Source: Orychophragmus violaceus
Lineage: Eukaryota > Streptophyta > Magnoliopsida > Brassicales > Brassicaceae
Length of the DNA: 64,000 bases
Assembly (NCBI GenBank): GCA_030180135.1
Contig: CM058230.1
Coordinates: forward strand, 22,776,067-22,840,066
Direction of reading: 5' to 3'
The number at the start of each line of letters is the position of its first letter. The first letter of the stretch is position 1. Under the pieces are notes generated by a model, which was given only the letters and a program-made list of their open reading frames with translations, made no database searches and was not told where the DNA came from. A program made the position numbers and the translations under genes. Shown here piece by piece: positions 21,448 to 34,071 of the stretch.

Positions 21448-23470
21448 TAATTAAAATTGGTTACTTTATTTTTAACCCGTTTATAATATTTTAAATATAA
21501 AGATTTTTATATTTATATTATAGATAAAAATGTAACTAAAATATGATAATATGTTCATTTTTTATTGATTTAAGTTTATTCTAATATTTGTATAATTAAA
21601 ATTGGTTAATTCATATTTTTAACTTCTCTTCCAGTGAATATAAATCTTATTAAATATTTTATATTTGAAACAAATTAATATATATTTCAACACATCTTAT
21701 AGTAGTGAAAGTATTTTGAAAATTTAATATAACAACCTTTTAAAATCTGCGATCATAAAAACTAATCTAACTCATCATATATTCGAATAATATAAATATT
21801 TAGTATTTTTATATTTTTATCAAATTAAGAATATATTAATTAAAATTTGTTAATCCATCTTTTTAATCCGTCTTTCAGTAGATAAAGTTTATTTTTAATA
21901 ATAACTAAAATTGACTAATGTATTTTTAAACCGTTTTATAATGATCTAAATATAAAGTTTTGTGCTTATTTTATATATTAAAATGTAACTGAAATTATTT
22001 TTCAATAAATTATAATAATAAATACGAATTAAGTACTTGTTTTTCTTAAGAAATCAAGAAACTACAAATATTTTTGTAAGATTTTGTTATAATATAAAAT
22101 ATATGTTTATATTTTAAAAATTATTATGAATAGATTTTGAATAAAATTATAAATTTGTGAATATTAGATTAAAATTTAAATAAAATTATTTTATAATAAT
22201 TTTATTAATAAATACGAAATTAATAATTATTTTCATAAAATCAAAAAATATAAAATATATACTTATATTTAAGACAAAAGATATTAAAAATATTATGAAT
22301 ATTTTTGATAATAAAATCATTAATTAGATTTAGTACGGCTCACATATAATATAATTTTATTAAACCTAAAATAACCCTAATAAATAATTAAAATACCTAT
22401 TAATTCTAATGACATACATCGTAATAAAAACGTCAACTAAATGTTAGTTTCAAAAAATCTTAATGTTTTAATAGTATATGTTTATGTACTTGTTAGATTT
22501 AAGAAACCCTCAAACAAAATCCAACTTATATGTGACATAATGACCAGCAGAAACTCTTTAAATTAATACTTAATAAATTAGTAAATACGATATATTAATA
22601 AATTTATTCGGTTATGAGTTGGGACAATGTAAAATTTTAGAAAACTCGATAAAATAATAAGATAATATTTTTTAAAACCCCCCTTGTAAATATGTGGTCC
22701 CAATAATATCATATATTAATAACTAGGTATATAAATTTATGCATACATAGTTAAGTTAAATTAGTAAAATATGATTTTAGTGTTGTTTGATTTGTCTTGA
22801 AGCTTAAATCTTGTTGGAGTTTATCTCTAATTTTTTTTATTGAATCAAAAGCTTCTGGTGGCATCTTTTTGAATCGCATAAAAAATTGTGAATAGCTCTA
22901 GAAGCGATAATTGCTTCCTTACGTGTAACTATTTTTAAAGGTACAATAATATCATCTTCAGTCCCATCATAAACATTAACGATTGTGGCCACAATTTCTT
23001 CTAAACTCTGAATTTTTAGAACATAACTCTGAACTTTTGGATATTATCATTTTCCCATGGATAGTAGGCTATTGACATTCATTTTATTGTGGTGGCCAAT
23101 ATTATTAATCATAACCTAAAGTTCATATAGCATATCATCTTCAACCATCTAAATTTCTTGATACAACATCTTCTGAACGAATTTTTTAGTGTTGGAAGCA
23201 ATTTGCTATTGTCTTTTTGTTGAATATTAATTGGAAAATAAAAGAAATTTTTTTAAACCGAAAATAGGAGAAACTATATAGAAAATATGGATTTATCTCT
23301 TTAAATTAATAAATGTTAATTTATAAATAAATTAAAAATTTGATAAATTAGTAAAATATCGCAGTTCCCATATTATTATTTTATAGAGTTTTTACTGTAC
23401 TTATAATTTCGTACTAATTATACCACATCACTCTCTGTAATTATTGCACACCATGCGTTTGTAGAGCTAA
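21448..23470. other. AT-rich region with diverged Helitron-like repeats
   Basis: Words from the neighbouring Helitron (ttaatccgtctttcagtagataaa, split here as ttaatccgtc and cagtagataaa) recur near 21860-21900, and a tttaatagtata word recurs near 22470, suggesting related older copies. At 22820-23220 the minus strand reads as very degraded coding sequence (several short phrases, many stops) that I could not assign. Confidence 0.4.
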
Positions 23471-24379
23471 GACTATCTGCAATGTAAAACTCTATATTTT
23501 ACTCTAAAATAGAGTTAACACTAAAATAGAGTTGGATTGTACTACAATGTATTATTCTATTTTCCACTCAAAAAAATAAAATATTCTAAGTATATTCTAC
23601 TTTTTGTTTTATTACTAATACTCTTTGTTTATAAAATCTACAATTTAACCACATATATTTTATTCTTTGCAAAATTTTCATAAATTTTATTGTAATGACA
23701 ATTTCCATAACACTCAAATGATATTTATAGATGTATTATAATTTAATACAATTGTGGACAAAACAATTAAGAGTTGTGTGACAATGGTGGACAATACCAT
23801 TGATTTGGTCTCTCATTTTTTGTTTCTAGACAATAATTTTTTTTAAAACTTCACCATCACTATTTTAACATGCATTAGCTAATTAATAAATATAAGACAA
23901 ATCAAAGACGAGATGAATAACGAGATCAACAAGATTTTTCACTATCTACTTCGTTCGGACAATACTTTAACAATTTTGGAAGACCCGGAAGCGGCTTACT
24001 CAATTTTTAAGTTATAATATGTGGTGTGTTATATTTATTTTATATTATTTATCTTAAATTTCAGTACTTTACGTTGTTTATTATTAATTTTGGCACTTTT
24101 GTATTTTGGAATTTTTAATAGTTTTAGTAATGACTTTATAATAAATTATTATTAAATTTATTATTTATTATAGATATAAATTAAAAAATTAAAAGTTAAA
24201 AGACCATTTTAGAAATAAAAAGTTTAACACTAAAATAGAGTAAGAAATATGTTTACTTAAAATATAGAGTAAAAAATAGGTTTACGCTATTTTAGAATGG
24301 AAAATAAAGTGGGGTTAGAAAAACATTTACTCTAAAATAGAGTTTAGAGTAAAAAAATAGAGTAATGTTGGAGATGCTC
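23471..24379. mobile_element. Tourist-like (PIF/Harbinger) MITE
   Basis: Imperfect inverted ends GACTATCTGCAATG and, from the right, GAGCATCTCCAAC, with TSD TAA (23468-23470, 24380-24382). The interior has no ORF and repeats the word tctaaaatagagt on both sides as an extended inverted repeat. Confidence 0.7.
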
Positions 24380-24382
24380 TAA

Positions 24383-24640
24383 AACCATCTCTAATCACAC
24401 TCTAAATCTCACTTTAAAATGGAGTAAAATGCAAAAAAATTTCCAACTCTACTTCATATCTCACTCGAAAATAAAGTAATAAATGAGTTTATTCTAAATA
24501 TGAAATAACAAATAGGTTTACTCTATTTTTAGTCATCATTCCATTTTTTACTTCAAAATGGAGTAGAGTTAAAAATCTACTTCATTTAGAAGTCAATTCT
24601 ATTTTACACTAAAAAATTGAGTTCTATATTGGTGATGCCC
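24383..24640. mobile_element. Second Tourist-like MITE abutting the first
   Basis: Ends AACCATCTCTAATCAC and, from the right, GGGCATCACCAATATAG, with TAA at 24380-24382 (shared with the first MITE) and 24641-24643. The interior consists of inverted repeats around tttaaaatggagta. Confidence 0.65.
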
Positions 24641-24643
24641 TAA

Positions 24644-25100
24644 TGAATTTTATAAAACTGAAAACAGAATACACGTTTAAACCTACACCACAGCACTCTC
24701 TGTAAACGCTTTTTATAAGAGGCCGCTTCTTCATTTTAAAATGGTGGTGGACTAATTAATCTAACTTTGTTTATTATTCACCTAAATAATAATCCAGTAC
24801 AAAAAACTGTAAGAACTCTAGCGCAAGACAACATTTCCTTTTTCTTTTTAAATAATATAATTTATAGTTTAGGCTTTTAGACTTGATTTTTACAATCTAA
24901 ATTAAATAAAAAAAATTCAGAATTTTATGTAACTTTTCACTATTTTTTCTGTCGAAGACTGAAGGTTACGAATTTTTTGACATCATAATTAATAAACATA
25001 CGGGGACTGGGTGTCAATATTTGGACAAATTGTTAAGATAAAAGTGTAGATAAAGAAACACACACACATATCTAACTAAAAAAATATAAAATAGTAAGAG
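24644..25100. other. AT-rich spacer
   Basis: No gene or terminal structure is seen. Confidence 0.4.
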
Positions 25101-26000
25101 AGACAATACCTAAAGTAGATCTCGCAAGTCTTTCTCCGCCGTTCCGCTTCATCGCCGGCGACGTGAGACGTGAGAGAAAGGCTTGCTTTCGCTCCCACTA
25201 ATAAGTGTGGTTGCGAGTAGATTTCATATACAGTGGTCTTTCTTTGGTGTTTCTTGGTGTGTGAGCTGAGCAGTGTGGCAGCGGGTACAAGGCCGTGACT
25301 CGATAGATCTCGAAAGGCTGCAGAGTTGGTTGAGGGTGACGATGGAGCATGTAACGAAAGGGTTCATGGCGGCAAAGGCTTGGCTTGTGGTAAAAATCGT
25401 GGCTCAGGCTTGATGGGTGGTTGCTCATGCGCGGTGGTTTTGTTACGCCATCTCGGTTTTGTTTCTTTGGTGATATATTCCTTCTATGAGGAGGGCACTG
25501 AGGGCTAAAGGGAGGCTAATCATGGGCCGGAAGGTGTTACATCGTTGTGGCGGTGGTGGAACGGATTGGAGATTGTTATCGCGGAAAGTCCGGTGAGATG
25601 GGTCATATTTTTTTATCCATGAGATATGTAAATCTTCTGTTTTGGAGTTGGTATTAGTTTTTTTCAATTGATGAACTTTCGGTTATGACCGAATGGATCG
25701 CTCCGCTAATTTGATTCGCCAGAAGGGTTTGGAGAACATTGTGAGCTTCTAGTCTCGGATCTAGAAGAAGGAATTGGTTCTCTAGAGCCTACAAACGAGA
25801 TCGGCAGTGAACCTCCAATCTTACCCCTTATAGTTGCCGGAGAGCCGACGGTTCATTGGCCGCAACGATTCTAATGTTTGATTTTTATTTTTATTTTTAT
25901 TTTTTAGTAGATTTTAAATTATGGTTTTTAGAATCCGGTTTAATCTATCTTTGTCTTTAGTTAAATGTTTGTAAATCACCACATTTCCAAAGTTCAAAAA
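25101..26000 (+). other. GC-richer island ending in an A-run, identity unresolved
   Basis: From about 25110 to 25870 the composition shifts to GC-rich, gene-like sequence (e.g. ccgccgttccgcttcatcgc, then ggcggtggtggaacgg). It is followed by a T-rich stretch and an A-run at about 25996-26006. No ORF longer than 76 codons and no known motif were found. It could be a plus-strand Sadhu-like or other retroposon, or a captured host fragment; I did not find a TSD. Confidence 0.35.
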
Positions 26001-26031
26001 AAAAAATCAGCACATTTTCCGGTTTGGGTAA

Positions 26032-26095
26032 ATATATATCTTTATATATATATATATATATCTTTATATATAAAGATATATATATATAAAGATAT
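26032..26095. repeat. AT dinucleotide tract with palindromic ctttatata words
   Basis: Alternating AT with three tctttatata/tataaaga blocks that form a long potential hairpin. Confidence 0.8.
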
Positions 26096-27797
26096 TTGCG
26101 CTTCGTGGATGAGAATTACGCTGACTAAAAATAATGTTAGTATTAATATACTTTCCAAATGACGACAAAAAATAAATGCCAAATGTGTATATCTAGTCTA
26201 CATATAAAGTTATTAACAAGGTAGCTTTATTAACATAGGGGACAATTTGTTCAGAAGAGGCCTGAAGTAACTCTCAGTTCAACAGTTAATTTGTATTTTT
26301 ACTTCTTTTTTCTGAAGGCTTACATACTATTTATAGTCCAACCGGAAAGGGTCTCCAAAATAAAACAAATGATGGTAATTATTCAATAGTGGAAAAAAGG
26401 AAATTATGGAGCTCATTTGAAAAGTTTTTGGCACTTGAACTGTTTCGTTAATTATGAGTCTGATCTCCGCCAAAAAAAACTAAAATAATGACTATATAGA
26501 TCAAACATGTTAAAGAGATGAATAATTATTATATAGATGTAAACATGATAAAGAGATGAAGATCACGTGAAAGCGAGTGATGAATCATACGTACGTGCGT
26601 CAGTGCGTGACCTGGTAAATTTTGTATAGGTTTAGGTTATAATTTGTACCTGGTGTTTGTTTAAGAGGGAACCAGTATCTACCCAAATATTTGCTTTTAA
26701 TATCCATATCTTTCTAGCAAGCTAATTAAAGCCCCTAGCTAGAAACTTTATAGGGTATAATCATCTAAGCTAATCGGAATAATCATATTATAGTACCGTA
26801 TATATAAGTCAAACATCTAAGCTAATCCAGTGTAATCAAAATCGATCAAAACACGAACACATAACAAGTTCACTTGATCAGTTCTGAGTTGATGTCGTTC
26901 TCTAGCACATGAACTATACGGTCCGGGGATCTTTGCTCAAACAATATCATGGCTTTTAACTATGACATGCATTCTGATATTCCAAATTTAAAAATTGTAA
27001 CTATATATATATTAAGACCAACTGTAGTAACAATATTGCTTTCTAAGTATTACAAATAAAAATGGTTAGACAAAATATGGCAACAAACTGGCGAGGGTGG
27101 TGAAAAAAGTAGCCGGGGAAATTATTCATCGCACAACATAAAAAGTTTTAACTATGGAAGGATCATATAAACTTTTGTAAGAAAATAATAAATGAAAATT
27201 TGACATGTAACTGTTGGCTAAATTGATCTTTAAATGTTTCGCCCAAAAAAAAGAAAGAACGAAAAACAAAATTCGTTACACAGAAACCGTGACAGAATTA
27301 GAGACAGAATAATTTACAACACACTTTTTTGCTTGTTAATGCATGTTAGATTGCATTATATATAATTATATTCTTGTAACTGTAACTAAACATGCGTTAT
27401 TTCTAGTTGACATGCGTATATATGCAACATGCCCTAGTTGACCATATACATCTAAAGTAGTTTAGGTTTTAGCTACCTAATCGCGTTCGTGTGTGCAAAA
27501 AGAAAGTCAAACACATATGCATAACATATAGTCATAGAGAGTGAGGCATTGTGCAGAGAAAAAACCCACGCGTTAAGGGGAGAGGAGACAGTTCTGGTAT
27601 CAACTTTAATGTCGTATCGTTGCATGTAACCTACTTTCATAGCTTTGCCCCTTCATCTTTGCCTTCTATTTTTTTTTGTTACACCGACCTTATTTATAAT
27701 CCTTTAATTCATCTAAATATTAAGCAAACTATTATGCGGTAAAATGGACCGTTACGTTTCCGTCAAGCTCACATTTACATCTTTTAGAAAATAACTA
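26096..27797. other. Gene-free intergenic sequence
   Basis: AT-rich. Short ORFs only (up to 63 codons), none with recognisable content. Confidence 0.4.
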
Positions 27798-28058
27798 CTT
27801 CCTCCGTTTTAAATTACTTGACGTTTTAGACATTTTGTTTTGTTTCAAATTAGTTGACGTTTTCGATTTTCAATGTAAAATTTATTAACTTTTTTATGTT
27901 TTATGACCATTCGTATTCTGCAGATTGTTTTATCATTGGTTGAATTGTGTTTAGGTGGATAATTAATGATGTTTTTGTTTAGGAAAAATGAAAACTTAAA
28001 TGTTTTCTTAATTTGTGTGCTTCAACCTAAAACGACAAGTAATAAAAAACGGAGGGAG
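27798..28058. mobile_element. Stowaway-type MITE
   Basis: Ends CTTCCTCCGTTTTAAATTAC and, from the right, CTCCCTCCGTTTTTTATTAC, with TA target duplications at 27796-27797 and 28059-28060. The CTCCCTCCGT terminus is the hallmark of Stowaway (Tc1/mariner) MITEs. Confidence 0.88.
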
Positions 28059-28319
28059 TATTATTTTTGGGACCCAAAATATTAACCAAAATAAGTTATA
28101 TTTTGAAGTTTCCTATACTAGATTAGCTCTTAGTTGAGCTACGTATTTTTTGTTTTTGTAAGTAGTATAACCTGGCCTTTCAAAAAGAACACTCACACAT
28201 GCTCGAATTCAATATGTTTACCCTAATTTTTTACAAAATTATTTCAACAAAAATCCTAAATCTAGCTAGTACGCATAACTCTTTTACCATAATACCATAA
28301 TATCATATTATGTTTTATG

Positions 28320-28471
28320 CAGAGCCCGTCCGTTACTATTGAACGCCTAAAACCAAACACTAGATCACAATGAATATTTTATTATATAATGCTCTTATAT
28401 ATAGTATATTTTTATATATTTTTAGCGCCTAATGTCTGGGTTTTACCAGCTTTAGTCTCGGGCCGGCCATG
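28320..28471. mobile_element. Very short hAT-type MITE
   Basis: 152 bp with imperfect inverted ends CAGAGCCCGTCCG and CATGGCCGGCCCG. The 8-bp flanks gttttatg (28312-28319) and attttatg (28472-28479) match at 7 of 8 bases. Confidence 0.6.
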
Positions 28472-28479
28472 ATTTTATG

Positions 28480-28974
28480 TTACATAATCTCATAGTAATA
28501 AGAGTTTCTAGTACATGAGAAACCACTTGGCCATGAACCTTTGGTCATTGCCACAAGGAATTAAAGACTCATCTTTCTTTAATATCTTATGTTCTCCTAT
28601 ACACGATTTCGCCAACGTTTAGTTGAGAAAACCTAGTTTATGTTTTTTTGCCGAAATGACCGTTACTTCTACATGCGATGAGCAAAATTGCATATCATTG
28701 TTTTATTTTGTAGAAGAAGATTGCAATTAAATGAGAAGAACTTCATGCGATATATAACAATAATTATGTTGCAACTTGCAACTAACGTACGTGATACTTT
28801 CCAAATATAAAGAAGACTTCATAACCTCTTTAAAATTTTGTTTTTAATTTTTGATATGAAGTTCTAAAAAATTTGCATGCAAGTATGCAACCCATGTGTT
28901 AGGGTTCGGACGGTAAGGATGTGATCTCACTATCGGTTTAAGATTACCGACATTAATCAAGATGGTGAAAGAGA
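28480..28974. other. Spacer before CACTA-1
   Basis: No gene is seen. Confidence 0.4.
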
Positions 28975-28995
28975 TATCACTACAAGAATACAGCC

Positions 28996-29195
28996 CTCAA
29001 ACCGACGGATTTTCCGACAGAAAAATATCCGTCGGTAATTCCGACGACTTTCCGACGAATTATCGACGGTTATGATATCGTCGGAATTGCGTCGGTATAT
29101 ACCGACGGAAGTAAAAGCCGTCGGAAAATTTCCGACGGATTCCCGACAGGAAAATAGTCTGTCGATAAACTGTCGGGAAGCCGTCGGTCCATTAA
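28996..29195. repeat. CACTA-1 5' subterminal repeats
   Basis: About a dozen ccgtcgg/ccgacgg words in both orientations, several as facing pairs (e.g. ccgtcggaaaatttccgacgg, split at aaaat). Expected function by analogy with En/Spm: binding of the TNPA-like protein. Confidence 0.85.
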
Positions 29196-29204
29196 AAATT
29201 GTAG

Positions 29205-29275
29205 AAGAAGGGGCTCGACCCCGAGACCTTTGTTGGGTTTAAGTCAATACTCAAACCACTGTGACACTTTGTGCT
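29205..29275 (-). ncRNA. tRNA-like sequence downstream of the minus-strand small gene
   Basis: On the minus strand: an A-box-like tgtcacagtggttt (29266-29253), then a B-box-like ggggtcgagcccc (29222-29210), about 44 bp apart as in tRNA genes, followed by a short T-run. A tRNA-like sequence with the same spacing lies after the paralogous gene at 35755-35824. Folding into a full cloverleaf is uncertain and transcription is unproven. Confidence 0.5.
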
Positions 29276-29426
29276 ATTCGTTTATATAGTTTAACGTTAG
29301 CTATTTATCACGAAATTACTAGATTATATTTAAAAAAAAACAAATTTTTTTATGCATTAAACCCAAAAAACAAAAGTTCATTATTATTTAAAATATAAAT
29401 TACATTATTAAAGTTTTTAATCGTAA

Positions 29427-29937
29427 TTATTCGTCGGTCGTCTCCATCCATAGGTCGACCATGAGGTTCCATTCTACCGCCGAAACCCAAGCCGGTCTTC
29501 CTTGATCTCGTTCCCACCGGAGCTTCATCCGCCGCACCTTTGTCTTGAAAACCTTCCTTGCCGTCCGGTGAAATTCCCGCCAGACAATGATAACATTATC
29601 CGGAGAAAATGTATAGTATTCCTGAAAAAGAAATTAATTGTAGTGAAATTTGAAAATTAATTAAAATATATGAAAAGAAGAAATAACTTACAAGAAAATC
29701 ATTGAACCATGCAGTTTTTAGGCTTCTCGCGACGTTAAAATACGTTAGATAGCGTCCAGACCAGCGATGCTCGATGATGTCGCTGATGACAGAGTGGATG
29801 ACCGCATTAGATCCAAACCAAACGGCATGGTGGGCTAGTCGAGATGGGTCGAGATTTGGCAGCGACTCCCGACCAGGTTGTGCGATAGTTTGAAGAACGG
29901 AATCGTGGGCTTCGGGAGACAAGTATACGTAATCCAT
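29427..29937 (-). CDS. Small Ptta-related protein of CACTA-1 (left copy, two exons)
   Basis: Exons 29937-29692 and 29621-29427 (gtaagt...cag) encode 146 residues. The first exon contains a WFG...VISDIIEHRWSG segment and ends AWFNDFL; the second starts EYYTFSPDNVIIVWREFH and continues in a basic helix (RTARKVFKTKVRRMK). The phase-0 intron sits exactly where the TNPA-like gene at 36153 has its exon 3/4 intron, and the distance from intron to the FH(R/K) motif is 16 residues in both. The domain is therefore a diverged relative of the Ptta/En/Spm transposase domain. It probably binds DNA; its exact role is unknown. It is transcribed away from the transposase, towards the 5' terminus. Confidence 0.75.
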
Positions 29938-29989
29938 AATTATTTTTTATTGTTTTTTGGCGATGGAAGAGGGGAGAAACTCGGTGGTT

Positions 29990-30290
29990 TATTTAAACAA
30001 AATTTTCCGACGGACTTTCAGTCGGTTTTCCGTCGGTTTTCAGATTTATTTCCGAAAAGACAGTTACCCATACGTTGCTTTGGGAAGAGAAGTGAGTAAA
30101 TGCTTTTGACCGTTTACCAACAACATTCCGACGGATTTCCGACGGCTTTCCGACAGGTTTTTGTCGGTTTTATTTACCGTCGGAAATCCGTCGGAAATTT
30201 TTCACTGTTGGGCCGAAGTAGCCGTTGATATGACCGTTGGGCCGACAGATTTTCCGACGGATTATCTGTTGGTTTTCCGTCGGTTATTTT
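29990..30290. repeat. CACTA-1 internal CCGTCGG cluster upstream of TNP2
   Basis: About ten ccgtcgg/ccgacgg words between two divergent start codons (29937 minus, 30390 plus). A tattataaac-type TATA word (about 30292-30301) is adjacent. Binding here could regulate both genes. Confidence 0.7.
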
Positions 30291-30389
30291 TCATTATAAA
30301 CCAAACATTTCTTCCTTCTCCTCCACACCACACTCTCTCTCTACTCCTTTCCGATTTCTCTCTCTAAACATATTTCTTATTAGGGTAAC

Positions 30390-33300
30390 ATGTCTTCGTC
30401 GAATTACTTCAGATCGTGGATGGACGGTCCGAGGGTTGATGAGACGACGGACTTAGTGCACAAACCATATGCGCTTGGTATTGTGGAATTCATGACGCTG
30501 GCTTGCAGTGAACCTCATACGCAAAAAACGGGTAAGATGAAATGTCCTTGTACTCACTGCCGAAATGTTAGAAATCCTACGATTGGCGAAGTGTGGCACC
30601 ACTTGTACTCAGTCGGGTTTATGGCGGGTTATAAGATTTGGTATCTTCATGGGGAGACATTTGATGGTGCAAGTAGTAGTAGAGAACCTTTTGGGAGTAC
30701 TAGTACGGGGGAACCTAATGTTAGTTCTAGTGAACATTATACTGCGGATGAAGATGTTGGTGTAGGTACAATTCAGATGGTTAATGATGCTTTTAGAGAA
30801 AATATCCAGGAAGTAGGTGAATTTCAAATTCCTAGGGTAGATGAGGAACCTAATGTTGAAACCAGGAGATTTTTTGATATGTTAGATGCAGCGAAGCGTC
30901 CGCTTTATGATGGTTGCAAAGAGGGACATTCGCCATTATCATCTGCAACCAGACTAATGGGAATAAAGACGGATTATAATTTGGCCGAGCAATGTGTGGA
31001 TGCTTTTTGCGAATACCTGAAAGATGTTCTTCCTGAAGATAATCTTGCGCCAGGTTCATACAACGAGGTTGAGAAACTTGTTAAAGGGCTGGGATTACCG
31101 TATCAGATGATAGATGTTTGCATCGACAATTGTATGATATATTGGCGAGAAGACGAATACCGCTTGGAATGTAAGTTCTGTAAGAAGCCGCGTTATGAGG
31201 ATACCAGGGGAAGAGCTAAGGTTCCTTTTAAGAGAATGTGGTATATGCCGTTAACCGATAGGTTGAGGCGCTTGTACCAATCGGAGCGAACTGCAGGGGA
31301 AATGAGATGGCATGCTGAGCATAGAAGAGGAGCACAAATTGCGCATCCGTCTGAAGCAGAAGCGTGGCGACATTTTCAGAGCGTATATCCAGATTTTGCA
31401 TACGAGCCACGTAATGTGTACCTCGGATTATGCACAGATGGTTTTAACCCGTTTGGAAGGCATGGGAGACCATATTCGTTGTGGCCAGTTATTTTAACTC
31501 CGTATAACCTGCCGCCGTCTATGTGTATGCGGCGAGAGTTTCTTTTCCTCTCCGTACTAGTTCCCGGTCCAGAGCATCCTAGAAGATCGCTTGATGTATT
31601 CTTGCAGCCATTGATACACGAGCTGCAAATGTTATGGCTGCCCGGTATTGTAGCATATGATGTCTCATGTAAGGAAAATTTTTTGATGAGGGCTGCATTG
31701 ATGTGGACCATTAGCGATTTTCCGGCTTATGGTATGTTATCAGGATGGACTACGCATGGAAGGTTAGCATGTCCGTATTGTCAGGAAAAGACCGATGCAT
31801 TTCAGCTAAAGAACGGACGCAAATCGTGTTGGTTTGATTGTCATAGGAGATTTCTACCGCATGATCATCCATACCGGAAAAACACTAAACTTTTTACGAA
31901 GAAGAGGAAAGTGTTTGATGATCCTATTCTCCAAGATGATGGTTCGACTACTCTGGGCCTATTAGATGGATTTGGTGCATTGAGAACTCGTGAATGTGGT
32001 GGTAACGGTCATGAGAATGTATATGGAGCTGGTGTAGTCCACAACTGGCACAAGCTGAGCATCTTCTGGGATTTACCATATTGGAAGGACCAGCTACTAA
32101 GGCATAATCTTGATGTCATGCATATTGAGAAAAATTTCTTTGATAACATCATGAACACCGTTCTCAACGTCCAAGGAAAGACGAAAGATAATGTGAAGTC
32201 TAGGCTTGATTTGCCTGAAATTTGTCACCGGCCTGAACTTCATATTCAAAAGAATGGTAAACCTCCAATTCCATCGTACTGGGTAGATCAGAAATCAAAG
32301 GAAGAGTTCTTCGAGTGGATTACGCGCAGAGTAAGATTCCCTGACGGTTACGCTTCAAACTTGCGTCATTGTGTTGATACTGATGGGGACAAGTTTATTG
32401 GGATGAAGAGTCATGATTGTCATGTGGTGATGCAACGACTACTGCCATTTGCATTTGCTCATCTCCTACCCAAGGATGTTCACAAAGCAATTGCCGCGGT
32501 CGGTTCGTTTTTTAGGGACATATCCACGAGGTCGCTTACGGCTGACGGCATTCAAACTTTGGAGGATAACATTCCTAAGATCCTGTGCAATCTTGAGAAG
32601 ATATTTCCACCGTCGTTCTTTGATGTTATGGAGCATTTACCCATTCATCTACCGAGAGAAGCTAGACTAGGTGGACCGGTACAATATCGGTGGATGTATC
32701 CCTTTGAGCGCTATATGTTCCACCTTAAGAAAAAGGTTAAGAACCCAGCTAAAGTTGAGGGTTCAGTTGCTGCTCAGTACCACAATGAGGAAGCCGCGAC
32801 ATTTGCCGGTTATTATTTCCCTTCACAAGTACGCACAAAGAGTCGGCGCCCGGCCAGAAACGATGACAGAGGCGAAAGACCATTTTATCCGTCATCGGTT
32901 CCCAGTATTTTTCAACAAGTTGGTCGGTTAAGCGGTAAAGTAGTAATGCGACAATTAACGACCCAAGAACACGCCCACCTTCAAAAATATATTCTAAACA
33001 ACTGCGAGGAAGTATTTGAGTACGAGAGGTATGTATAGTTTACTTCGTCCACATCAATGCATTTAAACTTCATAATCACTTGCAATTTTAACCCCTGCAT
33101 TGGTTGTTTTTTATAGGTTATACATGGAGTCACTACAACATCGTCATCCTGAGTTGACCACGGAGGAGTGTGAGGAGTGGAAAGACACATACTTCTGCGC
33201 TTGGTTAAAATTTTATGTAAGTTTTGTATTTTCATTTAACCTTAAAGCCAATAAATTTGGTCATTTACTAAAACGTTCTACATGGTATCTTTTAGGTGGA

Positions 33301-34071
33301 AACCGAAGTCAAATATGGTCGGAGACCAGCAGATTGGTTAATAGACATAGTCAACGGTCTCCACTACAACACAAAGTCTTATCCACGATATTGCACCAGG
33401 GGATATGCTTTCAAAGTGAAGTCAGAAGGGTCCTCTAGAACGACGGCTGAACACGGTGTCTCATCTACATCCGGCGAAGTTGTGTACTACGGTGTGCTTA
33501 AAGAAATACTTGAAGTCAAATACATCGGAAAGCTTGGCATGAGATGCGTGGTTTTTTTGTGTGATTGGTACAACCCTGTTAACGGGAAAGGTGTATCAAT
33601 AGATGAGTTTGGCGTTACGTCTATACATACGACTAGAAAGCTTCAAAAATTTGACCCCTTCATTATTGCATCTCAAGCCGATCAGGTATTTATATAAACA
33701 CTCTACATTTATTTTTCCATCTACTATAATGTGACTACATAGAGCATCGTATGCTAATTTACATCTTACTAATGTAGGTTAGTTATATCCCTTATCCTCG
33801 ACTAACATACAAGAACGATCCATGGGTAGTAGCTACCAAAATTTATCCACGCGGGAGAGTTCAAGGAGTTGAAGAACAAGAACCACTTCAAGCAAGGCAA
33901 AGTGATTACATAGCTCCGATTGAAGAATCCCTTGAAGTTAATCTCGTCGTTGATTTTACTCATTTTGGAAACGTGGTTCTCCATTCGGATTCCGAAGAAG
34001 AGAGGGGGGAATTCGACGACGACACAGATTCAATTTCAACTGACTACGATTCAGATAATGATGCGGATTAA
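30390..34071 (+). CDS. TNP2-like (TNPD) transposase of CACTA-1
   Basis: Four exons, 30390-33028, 33117-33216, 33296-33685 and 33778-34071, all with GT/AG borders and consistent phases, give 1140 residues, a full-length size for plant TNP2 proteins. In order: transposase-associated domain with cysteines CPCTHCRN (about residues 50-60) and WHHLYSVGFM; Transposase_21 core (about 275-480: LCTDGFNPFG, LWPVILTPYNLPP, DVFLQPLIHELQ, MWTISDFPAYGMLSGW); DUF4218-like region (about 670-810: HDCHVVMQRLLP, YRWMYPFERYM); DUF4216-like region in exon 3 (YCTRGYAF, VVYYGVLKEILEVKY, FLCDWYNP); and an acidic Asp/Glu/Ser tail. It should catalyse excision and integration of the element in the nucleus. No disabling lesion is seen. 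Confidence 0.93.

Noticed and set aside
26032..26095. AT palindrome as an origin or matrix attachment site
   Set aside because: Simple AT microsatellite; nothing else supports a function.
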